Notes: a model not told the origin generated them from the sequence alone. A stretch of 64,000 nt of DNA from an uncultured Lachnospiraceae bacterium (GCA_947177445.1 CAMWUL010000005.1:27993-91992); one strand, 5' to 3'. Shown: positions 27,501 through 35,355, counted from the stretch's first letter. Numbers and translations are program-made.

Positions 27501-28018
27501 GAGATTTCGTTTACCATGAACCGCCGCGATGGTTAACCTATATTCCAAATACTTTTCAACTTTCAAAGGTTCTTAGAGGAGTACACACCTTGGTTATGGA
27601 ATCCGACGACGGTTTCCAGGTACAGGGCTTCTGCTTTTTAAAGACCCGCAGGGAATTTTCTTTAATACGGGCTGTTGACAGTGAGCGCATTTATGGAGAC
27701 AAATTTACCAGTGAGGACGATGCAGTTACGGGGATAGGCAATAATGTAATACTGGATTTCGGAGAGTTTGATTTTACGGAGAGAAGGCCGACGGCAGTTG
27801 TTATCACGGGAAAGTCCGCTCTGTCCGTAAACAGTATCCACATTATATTTTCGGCGGACACGGAGATGAGGGTGCTTGCGGAATTTGAGGGTTCAGAGGT
27901 ATATACGCAAAGATCCTTTAGTCTGGATGGACTGGATGGAATAAAGGGAAGGTGTAAAGTTTCATTTGTCTTTCTGCCTGGCAGCAATTTCGACTTTAAG
28001 TCTTTTGAATTTATATAA
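24563..28018 (+). CDS. Large GH2 glycosidase, beta-galactosidase type
   Basis: A 1151-residue GH2 protein without a signal peptide. Domain order: sugar-binding jelly roll (about 1-165, GWYRRKLYVE), immunoglobulin-like domain, TIM barrel (about 270-560) with acid/base Glu389 in WSIGNEI and nucleophile Glu468 in YGSETAS, then DUF4982-like and further beta domains, ending in a CBM-like C-terminus with about 350 residues beyond the usual core. Most like beta-galactosidases of the long GH2 group; a role on beta-mannosides is possible in this context. The gene is visibly more A+T-rich than the epimerase and GH130 genes before it, and its ribosome site (AAAGAGAT) is poor, which hints at a separate origin. 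Confidence 0.87.
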   Translation: MSKKTLLCDQWEFSKNPIGTKYADGLDWRKVDIPHDWLIYDTRNLYETSTGWYRRKLYVEKKQTKCMSLRFEGVYMDSSVYVNGALAGEWKYGYSTFEFDITDFLSDGENEISVCVDYHSPNSRWYSGAGIYRRVWLKEYSECHITNDGIYISADMEGNVTVTTEVERPQGVSVSELSVHCAIVEGDRVLAETTSPCCAFDKSRISENIYREGCSYSVNTSLLKVADPILWDIENPKLYMCVCEILQNGRIVDREESSFGFRKIEFTADRGFFLNERHVKLHGSCEHHDLGSLGAAVNRAAVRRKLEKLRTMGVNAIRTSHNMPAVELMELADEMGFLVLSEGFDMWERHKTDCDYALFFPKWIRKDVASWIRRDRNHPSIIGWSIGNEIYDTHADDRGQEITSMLSGLVREHDFRSNGYITIGSNYMQWSNGQRCADILKLAGYNYGERLYEEQHEKHPDWMIYGSETASVVQSRGIYHFPLSQSVLMDDDEQCSSLGNSATGWGAKNTEACIISDRDAEFCAGQFIWTGFDYIGEPTPYSTKNSYFGQIDTAGFSKDSAYIFRAEWTSCESAPFVHIFPYWDFNEGQSIDVRVASNAPKVALFFNDERIAEKEIDHRHGVELTLDTVIEYVPGELMAIAYDEDGAEIARDVQRSFGDAVEIRLQPDKNELKADGVDLIFVEIAAYDKGGTFVANANNRVFVKVSGAGRLVGLDNGDSTDYEQYKGTSRRLFSGKLLAVIAAKTEEGDINMKVTSPTLPDRELILKAVPAEAQKGIAAEAENFHRFAECPDEENDIPVRKISFLGEDRVFTSDRKVITFKTEVYPANASYGNEIEYKLTNVLGIESNLGEIVAAENGNVTVRCNGDGEFFLRALCKNGTKKYHVMSMLPLKGEGVGSAFIDPYSFVAGGLFTVQSGNAGNGIQHGAAFAGENSWFGFENVDFGSLGSDTVTVPVYANCTTPVKIRFYDGIPGQGGELIGDFVYHEPPRWLTYIPNTFQLSKVLRGVHTLVMESDDGFQVQGFCFLKTRREFSLIRAVDSERIYGDKFTSEDDAVTGIGNNVILDFGEFDFTERRPTAVVITGKSALSVNSIHIIFSADTEMRVLAEFEGSEVYTQRSFSLDGLDGIKGRCKVSFVFLPGSNFDFKSFEFI

Positions 28019-28082
28019 GGCGATAGTATGTTTATCGTCTTGCTGTCAGCTTTGGCGGCATTGCGCGGCTGCGCTGGAACCA

Positions 28083-28115
28083 GGCTGCAGCAGGCTGTTA
28101 CAGCCTATTGCAGCC
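28083..28115. other. Hairpin between convergent genes
   Basis: GGCTGCAGCAGGCTG and CAGCCTATTGCAGCC form a 15-pair stem with one mismatch and one wobble around a TTA loop. It sits in the short gap where the GH2 gene and the hemerythrin gene converge. No T-run follows on either strand, so it may slow or end transcription from both sides but is not a textbook terminator. Confidence 0.45.
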
Positions 28116-28122
28116 CGACGGC

Positions 28123-29004
28123 TTATTCCAATTTGACACAAAAAGCAAAATAACCATGCCCGGTATTGAACAATAAGCTATAATCAAAGATCTCCGAATA
28201 AAACGCTTTTCTGAACTGGTCGCTTGTCATGATATGACTGCTTTCCAACTGATATTGTGAGGACAGGCGGCAATGCATACCAAGCTGTTCCGCGATCCGA
28301 AGTGAGAGCTCTTTACCTGCATTCATGACCAGCTTATCCATTTTTGTCAGCGGAATATCCAGCGCAGCGCTGACTGCTTTCAATACCAGGCTTTTTTCCA
28401 GAACCATGTAAATCTGTATCTTTTTTTGAGTATCTGACAAGTATGTCAATCGGACGATCAGGCTGGTTCCGAAATCTTCTCCACTGTAATGCTCGCTCAT
28501 AATTTCCGTCTGCAATCTGAAAATTTCCTGTATTGTGACAGTCAGAGCATTTTCCAGGGCATTCATATCAGCACCGTTGTTGTCCGCTTTCCATCTGTTT
28601 GCAATTTTACCTGTAATGGCCCGATCCTCAATTAGAATATGCGCAGTAAGCCATCCGAGGCAGATACCAAGAAAGTGCTGGATGGATTCCTGCGAATAGT
28701 TGGATTCAGTGAGCTCATTTTCCAGTGCGGGAAGTGTTTTATACTGCATGTCATCATGCAGGCGTTTGTGCATCTCATATCCTTTATAGCCAATTGACCG
28801 CATATAGGCTTCCTCATCGGCAAAGTGCTGCATGGCATAGCTTTTGAAGTATTTGATGCCCTCGGCACATGCCCAGTGTCCGTTATTTTCATCTCTGCTC
28901 AGATGGATCAGTCTGTGCACAATTGAAAAGAGCTTTCGGTGTGCATTGTCGATGGAATCAACTCCGATGTTAAAGTGTTTGTTCCATTCAGTTTCTTTCA
29001 GCAT
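28123..29004 (-). CDS. Hemerythrin-domain protein with C-terminal CheX-like domain
   Basis: A 293-residue protein. The N-terminal 140 residues have the bacteriohemerythrin iron-ligand pattern: DNAHRKLF, then QHFADEEAYM, YEMHKRLHDD and LTAHILIEDR, the set of His, Glu and Asp that hold a di-iron centre for O2. The C-terminal half (about 150-293: a helix, then KLVMNAGKELSLRIAEQLG and an FDYSLLFNTGHGYFAFCVKL strand region) resembles the CheX/FliN-like fold, though I cannot confirm the family. No membrane segment. Likely an oxygen- or redox-sensing cytoplasmic protein. It is transcribed opposite to all neighbours. The ATG has a GGAGC-like site upstream. Confidence 0.78.
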   Translation of the reverse strand: MLKETEWNKHFNIGVDSIDNAHRKLFSIVHRLIHLSRDENNGHWACAEGIKYFKSYAMQHFADEEAYMRSIGYKGYEMHKRLHDDMQYKTLPALENELTESNYSQESIQHFLGICLGWLTAHILIEDRAITGKIANRWKADNNGADMNALENALTVTIQEIFRLQTEIMSEHYSGEDFGTSLIVRLTYLSDTQKKIQIYMVLEKSLVLKAVSAALDIPLTKMDKLVMNAGKELSLRIAEQLGMHCRLSSQYQLESSHIMTSDQFRKAFYSEIFDYSLLFNTGHGYFAFCVKLE

Positions 29005-29147
29005 GGCGCTCCTTGATCGGGTAGGAAATATCCCAAAGCTTCAGAATAGATTTGCTGATAATATATGTCGAAAAATACAATAAGGTGACGATTTTGGGGG
29101 ATTGATCCTGAAAGCCGGAAGAGATAACAGCTCGGAGGAGATTGCTG

Positions 29148-29225
29148 TATACAAGAAAGGACTGGAAGTGTATAATAAGGGTCAGAAAAAAGCGGGGTGT
29201 CAACGGAAATTTCGAAAGCTGACAC
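29148..29225 (+). promoter_or_regulatory. Candidate promoter and operator of the GH13 gene
   Basis: TATACA (29148-29153) and TATAAT (29171-29176) are 17 bases apart. Downstream lies an inverted repeat GTGTCA (29197-29202) / TGACAC (29220-29225), itself enclosing the palindrome GAAATTTC (29206-29213). This nested symmetry is typical of a repressor site placed after the start of transcription. The regulator is unknown; the rest of 29005-29268 shows no gene. Confidence 0.4.
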
Positions 29226-29268
29226 AAAATTTGCAACAGCCCGGCAAAGGTTCAGGAGGATGATGAAT

Positions 29269-30909
29269 ATGGAAGAAAAAGAAAGAACAGACAAAGGCAA
29301 ATGGTGGAAGAGGGCCGTGATTTATCAGATTTATCCCCGCAGCTTTGCGGACAGCAATCAGGACGGCATAGGCGATCTGCAGGGAATCATCTCGAAGCTG
29401 GATTATCTGGAGAACCTGGGAATAGATGCCATCTGGCTTTCCCCGGTATGCAGGTCTCCCCAGGATGACAACGGGTATGATATATCTGATTATCGGGACA
29501 TCGATCCCATGTTCGGAACCCTGGCGGACATGGAGGAGTTGATTGTGGAGGCAGGAAAGCGCCATATCCGTATTATTATGGATTTGGTTCTGAACCATTC
29601 CTCGGACGAGCATCCCTGGTTTCAGGAAGCCAAAAAGAGCAGGGAAAATCCATATCATGATTATTATGTCTGGAGGGACGGCAGAGAAGGCGAGCTTCCC
29701 AATGACATGCGGGCGGCATTCGGGGGGCCGGCCTGGGAGTGGGTGCCGGAGGTACAGCAGTACTATTTTCATCAGTTTTCCGTAAAACAGCCGGATTTGA
29801 ACTGGGAGAATCCGAAGCTGCGCCGTGAAATTTATGATATGATTAATTGGTGGGTCGGAAAGGGTGTGGGCGGCTTCCGGCTGGATGTGATCGATCAGAT
29901 CGCCAAGGAGCCGGACCGGAAGATCACCTGCAATGGACCAAGGCTTCACGAATATCTGCGGGAGCTGAGCCGGGAGACCTTTCAGAAGGCAGATCTGGTC
30001 ACGGTGGGTGAAGCGTGGGGAGCCACGCTGGAGCTTGCAAAGCTATACAGTAATCCGGACAATAGTGAACTGTCTATGGTATTTCAGTTCGAACATATCT
30101 GCCTGGATCAGATGGCGGGAAAGGAGAAATGGGATTTGGCGCCGCTGCCTTTTCTGAAGCTGAAGGAGGTTTTCGAGCGCTGGCAGACGCAGCTGTACGG
30201 AAAAGGGTGGAACAGTCTTTTCTGGAACAATCATGATCTGCCCAGAATTGTTTCCCGCTGGGGAAATGACGATGAATACCGGGTGGAATCCGCGAAAATG
30301 CTGGCGATTCTCCTGCATGGAATGCAGGGAACACCTTATATTTATCAGGGGGAAGAGCTGGGAATGACAAATGTCCGGTATAAAATGGAAGAATACCGGG
30401 ATATTGAAACCTTGAATCTGTATCAGGAGCGTCTTGAGAAGGGCTATAAAGAAGAGGAAATCATGGCTTCCATTTATGCAAAAAGCCGGGATAACGCCAG
30501 GACTCCCATGCAGTGGGACGACGGAGAAAATGCGGGCTTTACGGCTGCGGCGCCCTGGATTCGGGTGAATCCCAACTACAAGGAGATCAATGCGGCGGCA
30601 CAGACGGCGGATGAGGATTCCGTTTTCGGCTGCTACCGGAAATTGATCCGCCTGCGCAAGGAATATCCTGTTTTTGTGGACGGAGAATTTCGGATGCTGC
30701 TGAAGGAGGATGAAAATATTTTTGCTTATACCAGGACAGATTCCGGGTCGCAGCTTCTTGTGGTCTGCAATTTCTATGATAAAACCGCAGATATATCCCT
30801 GGAAGAGCTTGACAATGCCGGGGAGCTTCTTGTGTGCAGCTATAAGGATGCGGGTCAGACAACCGTTCTGCGTCCTTATGAGGCCAGAATGTATTGGAAG
30901 AAAAGCTGA
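29269..30909 (+). CDS. GH13 oligo-1,6-glucosidase / alpha-glucosidase (GH13_31-like)
   Basis: A 546-residue cytoplasmic alpha-amylase-family enzyme. Opening WWKRAVIYQIYPRSFADSNQ, the GH13_31-type motif QPDLNWENP, nucleophile Asp206 (GFRLDVID), acid/base Glu248 (VGEAWG) and transition-state Asp323 (NNHDLPR) are all present. It releases glucose from isomalto- or malto-oligosaccharides; valine after the nucleophile region (GFRLDVID) is common in alpha-1,6-acting members. ATG 29269 is selected for the GGAGG nine bases upstream; ATGs at 29260 and 29263 are too close to it. A terminator shared with the convergent AraC gene follows. Confidence 0.9.
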   Translation: MEEKERTDKGKWWKRAVIYQIYPRSFADSNQDGIGDLQGIISKLDYLENLGIDAIWLSPVCRSPQDDNGYDISDYRDIDPMFGTLADMEELIVEAGKRHIRIIMDLVLNHSSDEHPWFQEAKKSRENPYHDYYVWRDGREGELPNDMRAAFGGPAWEWVPEVQQYYFHQFSVKQPDLNWENPKLRREIYDMINWWVGKGVGGFRLDVIDQIAKEPDRKITCNGPRLHEYLRELSRETFQKADLVTVGEAWGATLELAKLYSNPDNSELSMVFQFEHICLDQMAGKEKWDLAPLPFLKLKEVFERWQTQLYGKGWNSLFWNNHDLPRIVSRWGNDDEYRVESAKMLAILLHGMQGTPYIYQGEELGMTNVRYKMEEYRDIETLNLYQERLEKGYKEEEIMASIYAKSRDNARTPMQWDDGENAGFTAAAPWIRVNPNYKEINAAAQTADEDSVFGCYRKLIRLRKEYPVFVDGEFRMLLKEDENIFAYTRTDSGSQLLVVCNFYDKTADISLEELDNAGELLVCSYKDAGQTTVLRPYEARMYWKKS

Positions 30910-30910
30910 T

Positions 30911-30965
30911 AAAAGGCTTTTTCTCCCCGGCTTATGTCTGGCCGGATTCCATGGTGCCTTTTTCT
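30911..30965. terminator. Terminator between GH13 and AraC genes
   Basis: AAAAGGC (30911-30917) pairs with GCCTTTT (30956-30962), enclosing an inner CCGGC/GCCGG stem, followed by T residues. The A-rich left flank would give a T-run on the other strand as well, so it can serve both convergent genes. It overlaps the last codons of the AraC gene. Confidence 0.6.
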
Positions 30966-31837
30966 TTTAAATGCGTCTCTCTTCGGTATGCCAATGGGGT
31001 TTTCTGATATTTTTTCCGAAAAGCCCTGGTAAAATATGACTGGTTATGGAAACCGCAGTTTGTCGCCACATCTATTACCTTCAGCTCTGTGGCTGACAAC
31101 TGCCGGGCGGCCAGCTCCAGCCGGTAATTGACCAGATAGGCATTGAAGCTCATCCCCGTAAATTCCCGAAACAATTTCATGAAATGACTTTCTGAAAAGC
31201 CGCATCGACTGGCGGCTGTCTTCACGGAAACATCCTGATCATAAAAATGCTGGACATAATAAAGAGAATCCTTCAGCCGGCTGTAGGCCAACTGCAGAAA
31301 GCGGTGCTCCCGGAGGGTCGTACTCTGCTGATTCATGTGGTGGAGAAGCAAAAACAGGTTGGACTTGATCAGCAGCTCATGGGTGGAGGCGCTGTCTCTG
31401 CGGTGCTCCAGCATGGATAAAATGCAGGGAGTTATGGTCTGGTTAAAATCGGAACCTGCCGGATGGAAGCATTCTATGGATCGTTCCCCGTTTAGGAAGG
31501 GTTGAACGTATTTTTCATAGCAGGGATCCTCCCCGGCGCCCTTGAAAAGGGCAGGTTGGAACATAATGTTAAAATACTTCCCGGTTTCGCTGCCGCACTG
31601 ATCGATGGAATGTACCGCCCGGGGAAGAATCACCAGGAGATCTTCGGCGCAGAGAGTATATGACTGTCCCCATACGGTGGCCTGAATCTGTCCCTGGACG
31701 CAATAGATCAGTTCAAAATCATCATGCCAGTGCAGAGGAAAGGACCGAATGAGATCGGGAATGATTCCCCGATAAACTGTGAACGGGAAAGCGGCAGTCC
31801 CATGAGTTTTGGTTTCGTGGACGGGCGTATGATCCAT
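30932..31837 (-). CDS. AraC-family transcriptional regulator
   Basis: A 301-residue regulator: N-terminal cupin-type sugar-sensing domain (FPLHWHDDFELIYCVQGQIQ region, with LLVILPRAVHSIDQ) and C-terminal double helix-turn-helix (VKTAASRCGFSESHFMKLFR and VIDVATNCGFHNQSYFTRAF). The start is set at 31837 since GGAGG lies 7 bases upstream; a longer frame starts at 31867 inside this site. It lies between two GH13 genes and is divergent from the neopullulanase-like gene, so it is the likely activator of alpha-glucan use. Confidence 0.9.
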   Translation of the reverse strand: MDHTPVHETKTHGTAAFPFTVYRGIIPDLIRSFPLHWHDDFELIYCVQGQIQATVWGQSYTLCAEDLLVILPRAVHSIDQCGSETGKYFNIMFQPALFKGAGEDPCYEKYVQPFLNGERSIECFHPAGSDFNQTITPCILSMLEHRRDSASTHELLIKSNLFLLLHHMNQQSTTLREHRFLQLAYSRLKDSLYYVQHFYDQDVSVKTAASRCGFSESHFMKLFREFTGMSFNAYLVNYRLELAARQLSATELKVIDVATNCGFHNQSYFTRAFRKKYQKTPLAYRRETHLKEKGTMESGQT

Positions 31838-31929
31838 AAGGTACCTCCGAAGGCTTTTTGTACACATAAAAAATAGGATTATGTCAAAATGAAAGGATTA
31901 TTTTACAAGAATTCTAGCATGCATAAGAG

Positions 31930-31935
31930 TATAAT
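31930..31935 (+). promoter_or_regulatory. Candidate -10 box for the neopullulanase-like gene
   Basis: A perfect TATAAT lies 81 bases before the start codon at 32017, but there is no good -35 box 16-18 bases upstream (AAGAAT). A consensus -10 with a missing -35 fits an activator-dependent promoter, here plausibly the divergent AraC protein. Nothing else is seen in 31838-32016. Confidence 0.35.
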
Positions 31936-32016
31936 GCAAGTAAGCGGAGCCGCAGACAAAGCAGGCGGCAGACGCGGGCAGGGCTGCTGCGGCAGCAGAA
32001 AGGAACGGGAGGCAAT

Positions 32017-33738
32017 ATGGAATACGCGGCAATCAGACATTTTGCGGATAAAAGATACTGTTATGCTATGACCAAGGGGCATTTTTTGATCAGGCTCGAA
32101 GTAAAGCGGGGGGATGCGGCAAAGGTCATTCTTCATACCCAGAATAAATATCTGCCCCTTCGGTACATGGATACGAGGCAGGAATGTGCAATGTCAATTG
32201 CCTGTTCCGACAAATACATAGATTATTACGAAGCAGAGATTGACATAGATGTAGTTTGTCTCAGATATTTTTTTCAGATAGAGGATCGATCGGGAAATGT
32301 GGTCTATTATGGCAATCACGGTTTTTATGACCAATGTATTACGGATATTGACAGAATGTTTGACTGTCCCCAGACACTTCGGGAGGAGGAGACATTCCGG
32401 CTGCCGGCATGGGCTGAAAACAAGGTGGTCTACCAGATTTTTCCGTCCCGTTTTGCCGCGGATCAGGAAGTGGCAAGGGAGGAATGGTATCAGGCGCCCA
32501 TCGGTCATAAAGCCGATTTGAAGGGCTCGCTGAGAGGCATAATCAATCATTTTGATCATATCAGGAAGCTGGGAGTGGATATCCTTTACATGACTCCCAT
32601 TTTTTGCTCCGATTCCACTCATAAATACAATATTGACGATTATTACAGGATTGATCCGTCCTTTGGGGACAAGGAGGATTTAAAGGAGCTTGTAGGGCTG
32701 GCTCATGAGGCGGGAATGTATGTGATTTTGGACGGTGTGTTCAACCATACGGGAATCAATTTTTTTGCCTTTAAGGATATCCGGGAAAAGCAGGAGCAGT
32801 CCCCATATCTGGACTGGTATTACATCGAAAGCCTTCCTGTGGTGGCGGAGCGGGGGAAAAGGCCCGGCTACAAGACCTTCAGTTATGCCGGCTACATGCC
32901 GAAGCTGAATCTCCAAAACCCGGAGACTGCAGATTATGTGATTGATGTGGCGGCATATTGGATCCGGGAATGTGATATCGACGGCTGGCGGCTGGATGTG
33001 GCGGATGAAATCAGCCACGGCTTCTGGAAGCGGTTCCGCAGAGAGATGAAGGCGGTAAAGAAGGATATTTTGCTGGTGGGAGAGATCTGGCATTATGCCG
33101 GCGATTTCCTGGAGGGGGATGAGTGGGACAGCGTAATGAATTATCCTTTTTACGATTCGGCCATGGATCTGATTGCCCTGGAAAAATGTGCTCCTTCGGC
33201 TTTTTGGGAAAACCTGAATTTTGTGAAGGGGAATTTGAATAAATGTCTGGAGGGATATCTGTGGAATATGATAGACAGTCATGACACGGCCAGATTTTTG
33301 CACAGCGCCGGAAATGATATCAGGAAACAGAAGCTGGCGGCGGCTCTGCAGCTTCTGCTTCCCGGCATGCCTATGATTTATTACGGAGATGAGGTGGGAA
33401 TGGAGGGCGGCCCGGACCCGGACTGCAGACGGGGGATGCTCTGGGATGAAAGCAGACAGAACAGAGAATGTCTGACATATTATCGGAGGCTGATTCAGAT
33501 CAGACACCGATATCCGGCGCTGACAAAGGGAAGGATAACAAGACAGTACGCAGACGATGACGCAGGAGTTCTTTATATGGAAAGAAGCCGGGAGGGACGG
33601 CGCGTCATCCTGATTTTTCATGTAAGACAGGGAAGCGCTGCCCTGCCGGAGCTGGAAGGCTGGCGGAATCTGATAAGCGAAGAGCCCTTTTCGGGCAGCC
33701 TGGGGGATTATGAGGCGGCGGTGCTTGTGGGGGCGTAA
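32017..33738 (+). CDS. GH13 neopullulanase/cyclomaltodextrinase-type enzyme (GH13_20-like)
   Basis: A 573-residue cytoplasmic enzyme with the N-terminal beta-sandwich domain (about 1-120) seen in cyclomaltodextrinases, neopullulanases and maltogenic amylases. The barrel begins KVVYQIFPSRFA; the catalytic residues are Asp327 (GWRLDVADE), Glu356 (VGEIWH) and Asp423 (IDSHDTAR). It hydrolyses cyclodextrins, maltooligosaccharides or pullulan fragments. GGGAGG precedes the ATG by 5-6 bases. It is divergent from the AraC gene. Confidence 0.9.
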   Translation: MEYAAIRHFADKRYCYAMTKGHFLIRLEVKRGDAAKVILHTQNKYLPLRYMDTRQECAMSIACSDKYIDYYEAEIDIDVVCLRYFFQIEDRSGNVVYYGNHGFYDQCITDIDRMFDCPQTLREEETFRLPAWAENKVVYQIFPSRFAADQEVAREEWYQAPIGHKADLKGSLRGIINHFDHIRKLGVDILYMTPIFCSDSTHKYNIDDYYRIDPSFGDKEDLKELVGLAHEAGMYVILDGVFNHTGINFFAFKDIREKQEQSPYLDWYYIESLPVVAERGKRPGYKTFSYAGYMPKLNLQNPETADYVIDVAAYWIRECDIDGWRLDVADEISHGFWKRFRREMKAVKKDILLVGEIWHYAGDFLEGDEWDSVMNYPFYDSAMDLIALEKCAPSAFWENLNFVKGNLNKCLEGYLWNMIDSHDTARFLHSAGNDIRKQKLAAALQLLLPGMPMIYYGDEVGMEGGPDPDCRRGMLWDESRQNRECLTYYRRLIQIRHRYPALTKGRITRQYADDDAGVLYMERSREGRRVILIFHVRQGSAALPELEGWRNLISEEPFSGSLGDYEAAVLVGA

Positions 33739-33828
33739 GGATCAGCTGGCCGGCAGTGCTTATGGAGGCGTGAGCCGGCGTGGAAATTATGAAAATTTGT
33801 TCAGGACAGGCATAGAAACAGGATGATT

Positions 33829-34383
33829 ATGGAAAAAGCATATGAAAATAAAAGAATGCTGGTAAACGAAAAGGAATATAAAATCCGAAGGCTTCTGGGG
33901 AAGGGAAAAGGCGGATATTCCTATCTGGCGCAGGACGGGTCAAAGGAATATGTTTTGAAGCAGATTCATCATGAGCCCTGTGACTATTATCAGTTTGGAA
34001 ATAAGCTGGAGGCGGAGATAAACGATTATCACCGATTGAAGAAAGTCGGCATAAAAATGCCGGTCATGATTGATGTGGATTCGAAAAGTGAGCGTATTTT
34101 GAAGGAGTATATTGAGGGGAGAACAATTTACGAATTGATTTTGCGGGACGAGATGCAGCCTGCGTATATGGAGCAGGTACGGGATATGTGCACGGCGCTG
34201 TATGCGGCCAATATAAATATCGATTATTTTCCAACTAATTTTGTGGTTCGAAACGGTGAAATCTATTATATTGATTTTGAGTGCAATGAGTATACGGAGG
34301 AATGGAATTTCGAGAATTGGGGCATAAGCTACTGGTCGAAAACACCGGAGTTTCTGCAGTATGCGAAAAAAACAGGTGACTAG
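33829..34383 (+). CDS. Minimal protein-kinase-like protein
   Basis: A 184-residue protein with kinase-fold features in shortened form: glycine loop GKGKGGYSYL, Lys in YVLKQI, a candidate helix-C Glu (KLEAEINDY), hinge (ILKEYIEGRTIYELI), a catalytic-loop-like IDYFPTNFVV (Asp and Asn, no His-Arg-Asp) and a metal Asp in IYYIDFECNE. This order resembles small Bud32/RIO-like kinases rather than Hanks-type ones, and the C-terminal lobe is very short. Target unknown. ATG 33829 is favoured by spacing from ACAGGA; ATG 33823 is the alternative. The last 15 codons lie in a long inverted repeat. Confidence 0.65.
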   Translation: MEKAYENKRMLVNEKEYKIRRLLGKGKGGYSYLAQDGSKEYVLKQIHHEPCDYYQFGNKLEAEINDYHRLKKVGIKMPVMIDVDSKSERILKEYIEGRTIYELILRDEMQPAYMEQVRDMCTALYAANINIDYFPTNFVVRNGEIYYIDFECNEYTEEWNFENWGISYWSKTPEFLQYAKKTGD

Positions 34384-34419
34384 CCTGTTTTTCGCATATT
34401 GCAGATATGACCGGTGTTT
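34340..34419. terminator. Long inverted repeat spanning a stop codon, bidirectional terminator
   Basis: Arms of about 37 bases (34340-34376 and 34383-34419) surround the stop codon of the kinase-like gene. Matching blocks in order are AAACACCGG/CCGGTGTTT, CTGCA/TGCAG, TATGCG/CGCATA and an A-run with ACAGG/CCTGT plus a T-run. The inner part acts as a standard terminator on both strands, serving also the convergent flavodoxin gene. Confidence 0.8.
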
Positions 34420-34443
34420 CTGCCGTGTCTTTTGCTTCACAAA

Positions 34444-35211
34444 TCAGATAAACAGCTGATTTTCTTTTCTTGTGGAACAGGCCTTTTTAATTGCCAGTGC
34501 GGCGACGGAAACCATGGCTCCATTTACTTTGCGGGCCGACTGCGGGCAATGTACAACACAGCGCATACATGAAATACATTTGCCGCTGTCTGTAATTTTC
34601 GGATTTTCTTTGTTTATTGCCTGCGCGGGACACTGTTTGGCGCAAAGGCCGCAGCTGGTACAGCTATTGTTCGCCTTTGGAACTAAGCCGGCTCCGCCTG
34701 CCTTTTTATAGGGGCGGTTTCCCGGAATTTGCGGTGCGGAAACAGCATTTAAGCTTCCGTTTATTTTATCTAAAATCTTCTTTGCAAAACAGTTCAGCTG
34801 GCTTATGTCATTATCGTCGGGCCGGCCCGCCGCATACTGGTGCATGATGGAATGCTCTGCGATGGCAGCGATGGCGGCGATTACCCTGAAACCGCTTTTT
34901 TCTGCTGCATCCTTTAATTCAATCAGGGTATCTTCATATGCCCTGTTGCCATATACGCAGACAATGACACAGGGAGCTTGATCGGCGTGAATGTTTGAAA
35001 TTCTCTGGACGGCAAGACCTGGGACGCGTCCTCCATAAGAAGGAACCGCAATAATTGCAATATCCTCTTTCTCAATGTCAAGTGAGGAATAATCCGTTTG
35101 CGCATTGGACAAATCAATTTTATTGACAGGCATTCCCCAGGCTTTTGTTATGATTTCTGCAACCTTTCCGGTTCCTCCGGTGGGGCTGAAAACAATTTGT
35201 GAGACTTTCAT
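34444..35211 (-). CDS. EFR1-type flavodoxin/ferredoxin fusion protein
   Basis: A 255-residue cytoplasmic redox protein. The N-terminal flavodoxin-like domain has the FMN phosphate loop SPTGGTGKVAE. The C-terminal domain carries two 4Fe-4S motifs, CTSCGLCAKQCP and CISCMRCVVHCP. Such proteins pass electrons in anaerobes; partners are not known. The start is at 35211 because GGAAGAC lies just upstream and the family begins MKVSQIVFS; the longer frame to 35361 runs through the promoter. It is divergent from an Rrf2 regulator that probably controls it. Confidence 0.87.
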   Translation of the reverse strand: MKVSQIVFSPTGGTGKVAEIITKAWGMPVNKIDLSNAQTDYSSLDIEKEDIAIIAVPSYGGRVPGLAVQRISNIHADQAPCVIVCVYGNRAYEDTLIELKDAAEKSGFRVIAAIAAIAEHSIMHQYAAGRPDDNDISQLNCFAKKILDKINGSLNAVSAPQIPGNRPYKKAGGAGLVPKANNSCTSCGLCAKQCPAQAINKENPKITDSGKCISCMRCVVHCPQSARKVNGAMVSVAALAIKKACSTRKENQLFI

Positions 35212-35237
35212 AGCTGTCTTCCATGTAATTTTTAAAT

Positions 35238-35273
35238 TTACACCATTATAGCAAGAGCGTGGTGTAATGTCAA
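35238..35273 (-). promoter_or_regulatory. Consensus promoter with palindromic operator for the flavodoxin gene
   Basis: Read on the minus strand, TTGACA (35273-35268) and TATAAT (35250-35245) are perfect boxes with a 17-base spacer. The inverted repeat TTACACCA (35238-35245) / TGGTGTAA (35260-35267) touches both boxes. A bound protein would block RNA polymerase, so this is a strong candidate Rrf2 operator. Confidence 0.75.
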
Positions 35274-35275
35274 GA

Positions 35276-35304
35276 TTTACAGCAGTACATGTATATGTTA
35301 CACT
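35276..35304 (+). promoter_or_regulatory. Candidate Rrf2 promoter with TTACAC motifs
   Basis: TTTACA (35276-35281) and TACACT (35299-35304) are 17 bases apart. TTACAC, the core of the neighbouring operator, recurs at 35298-35303 over the -10 box and at 35327-35332 downstream, which fits autoregulation. Confidence 0.45.
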
Positions 35305-35355
35305 ATTGCTGTTGTTACTTTTCACGTTACACTTGAAACGGAAAGGGGAGTTGTC

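Noticed and set aside
29101..29230. Coding-like stretch upstream of the GH13 gene
   Set aside because: One frame reads plausibly for about 40 residues but lacks a start codon and ribosome site, and runs into the promoter and ribosome site of the real gene.
33745..33785. GCCGGC repeats after the neopullulanase-like gene as a terminator
   Set aside because: Arms are only 6 bases with a long loop and no T-run; kept only as a weak possibility.
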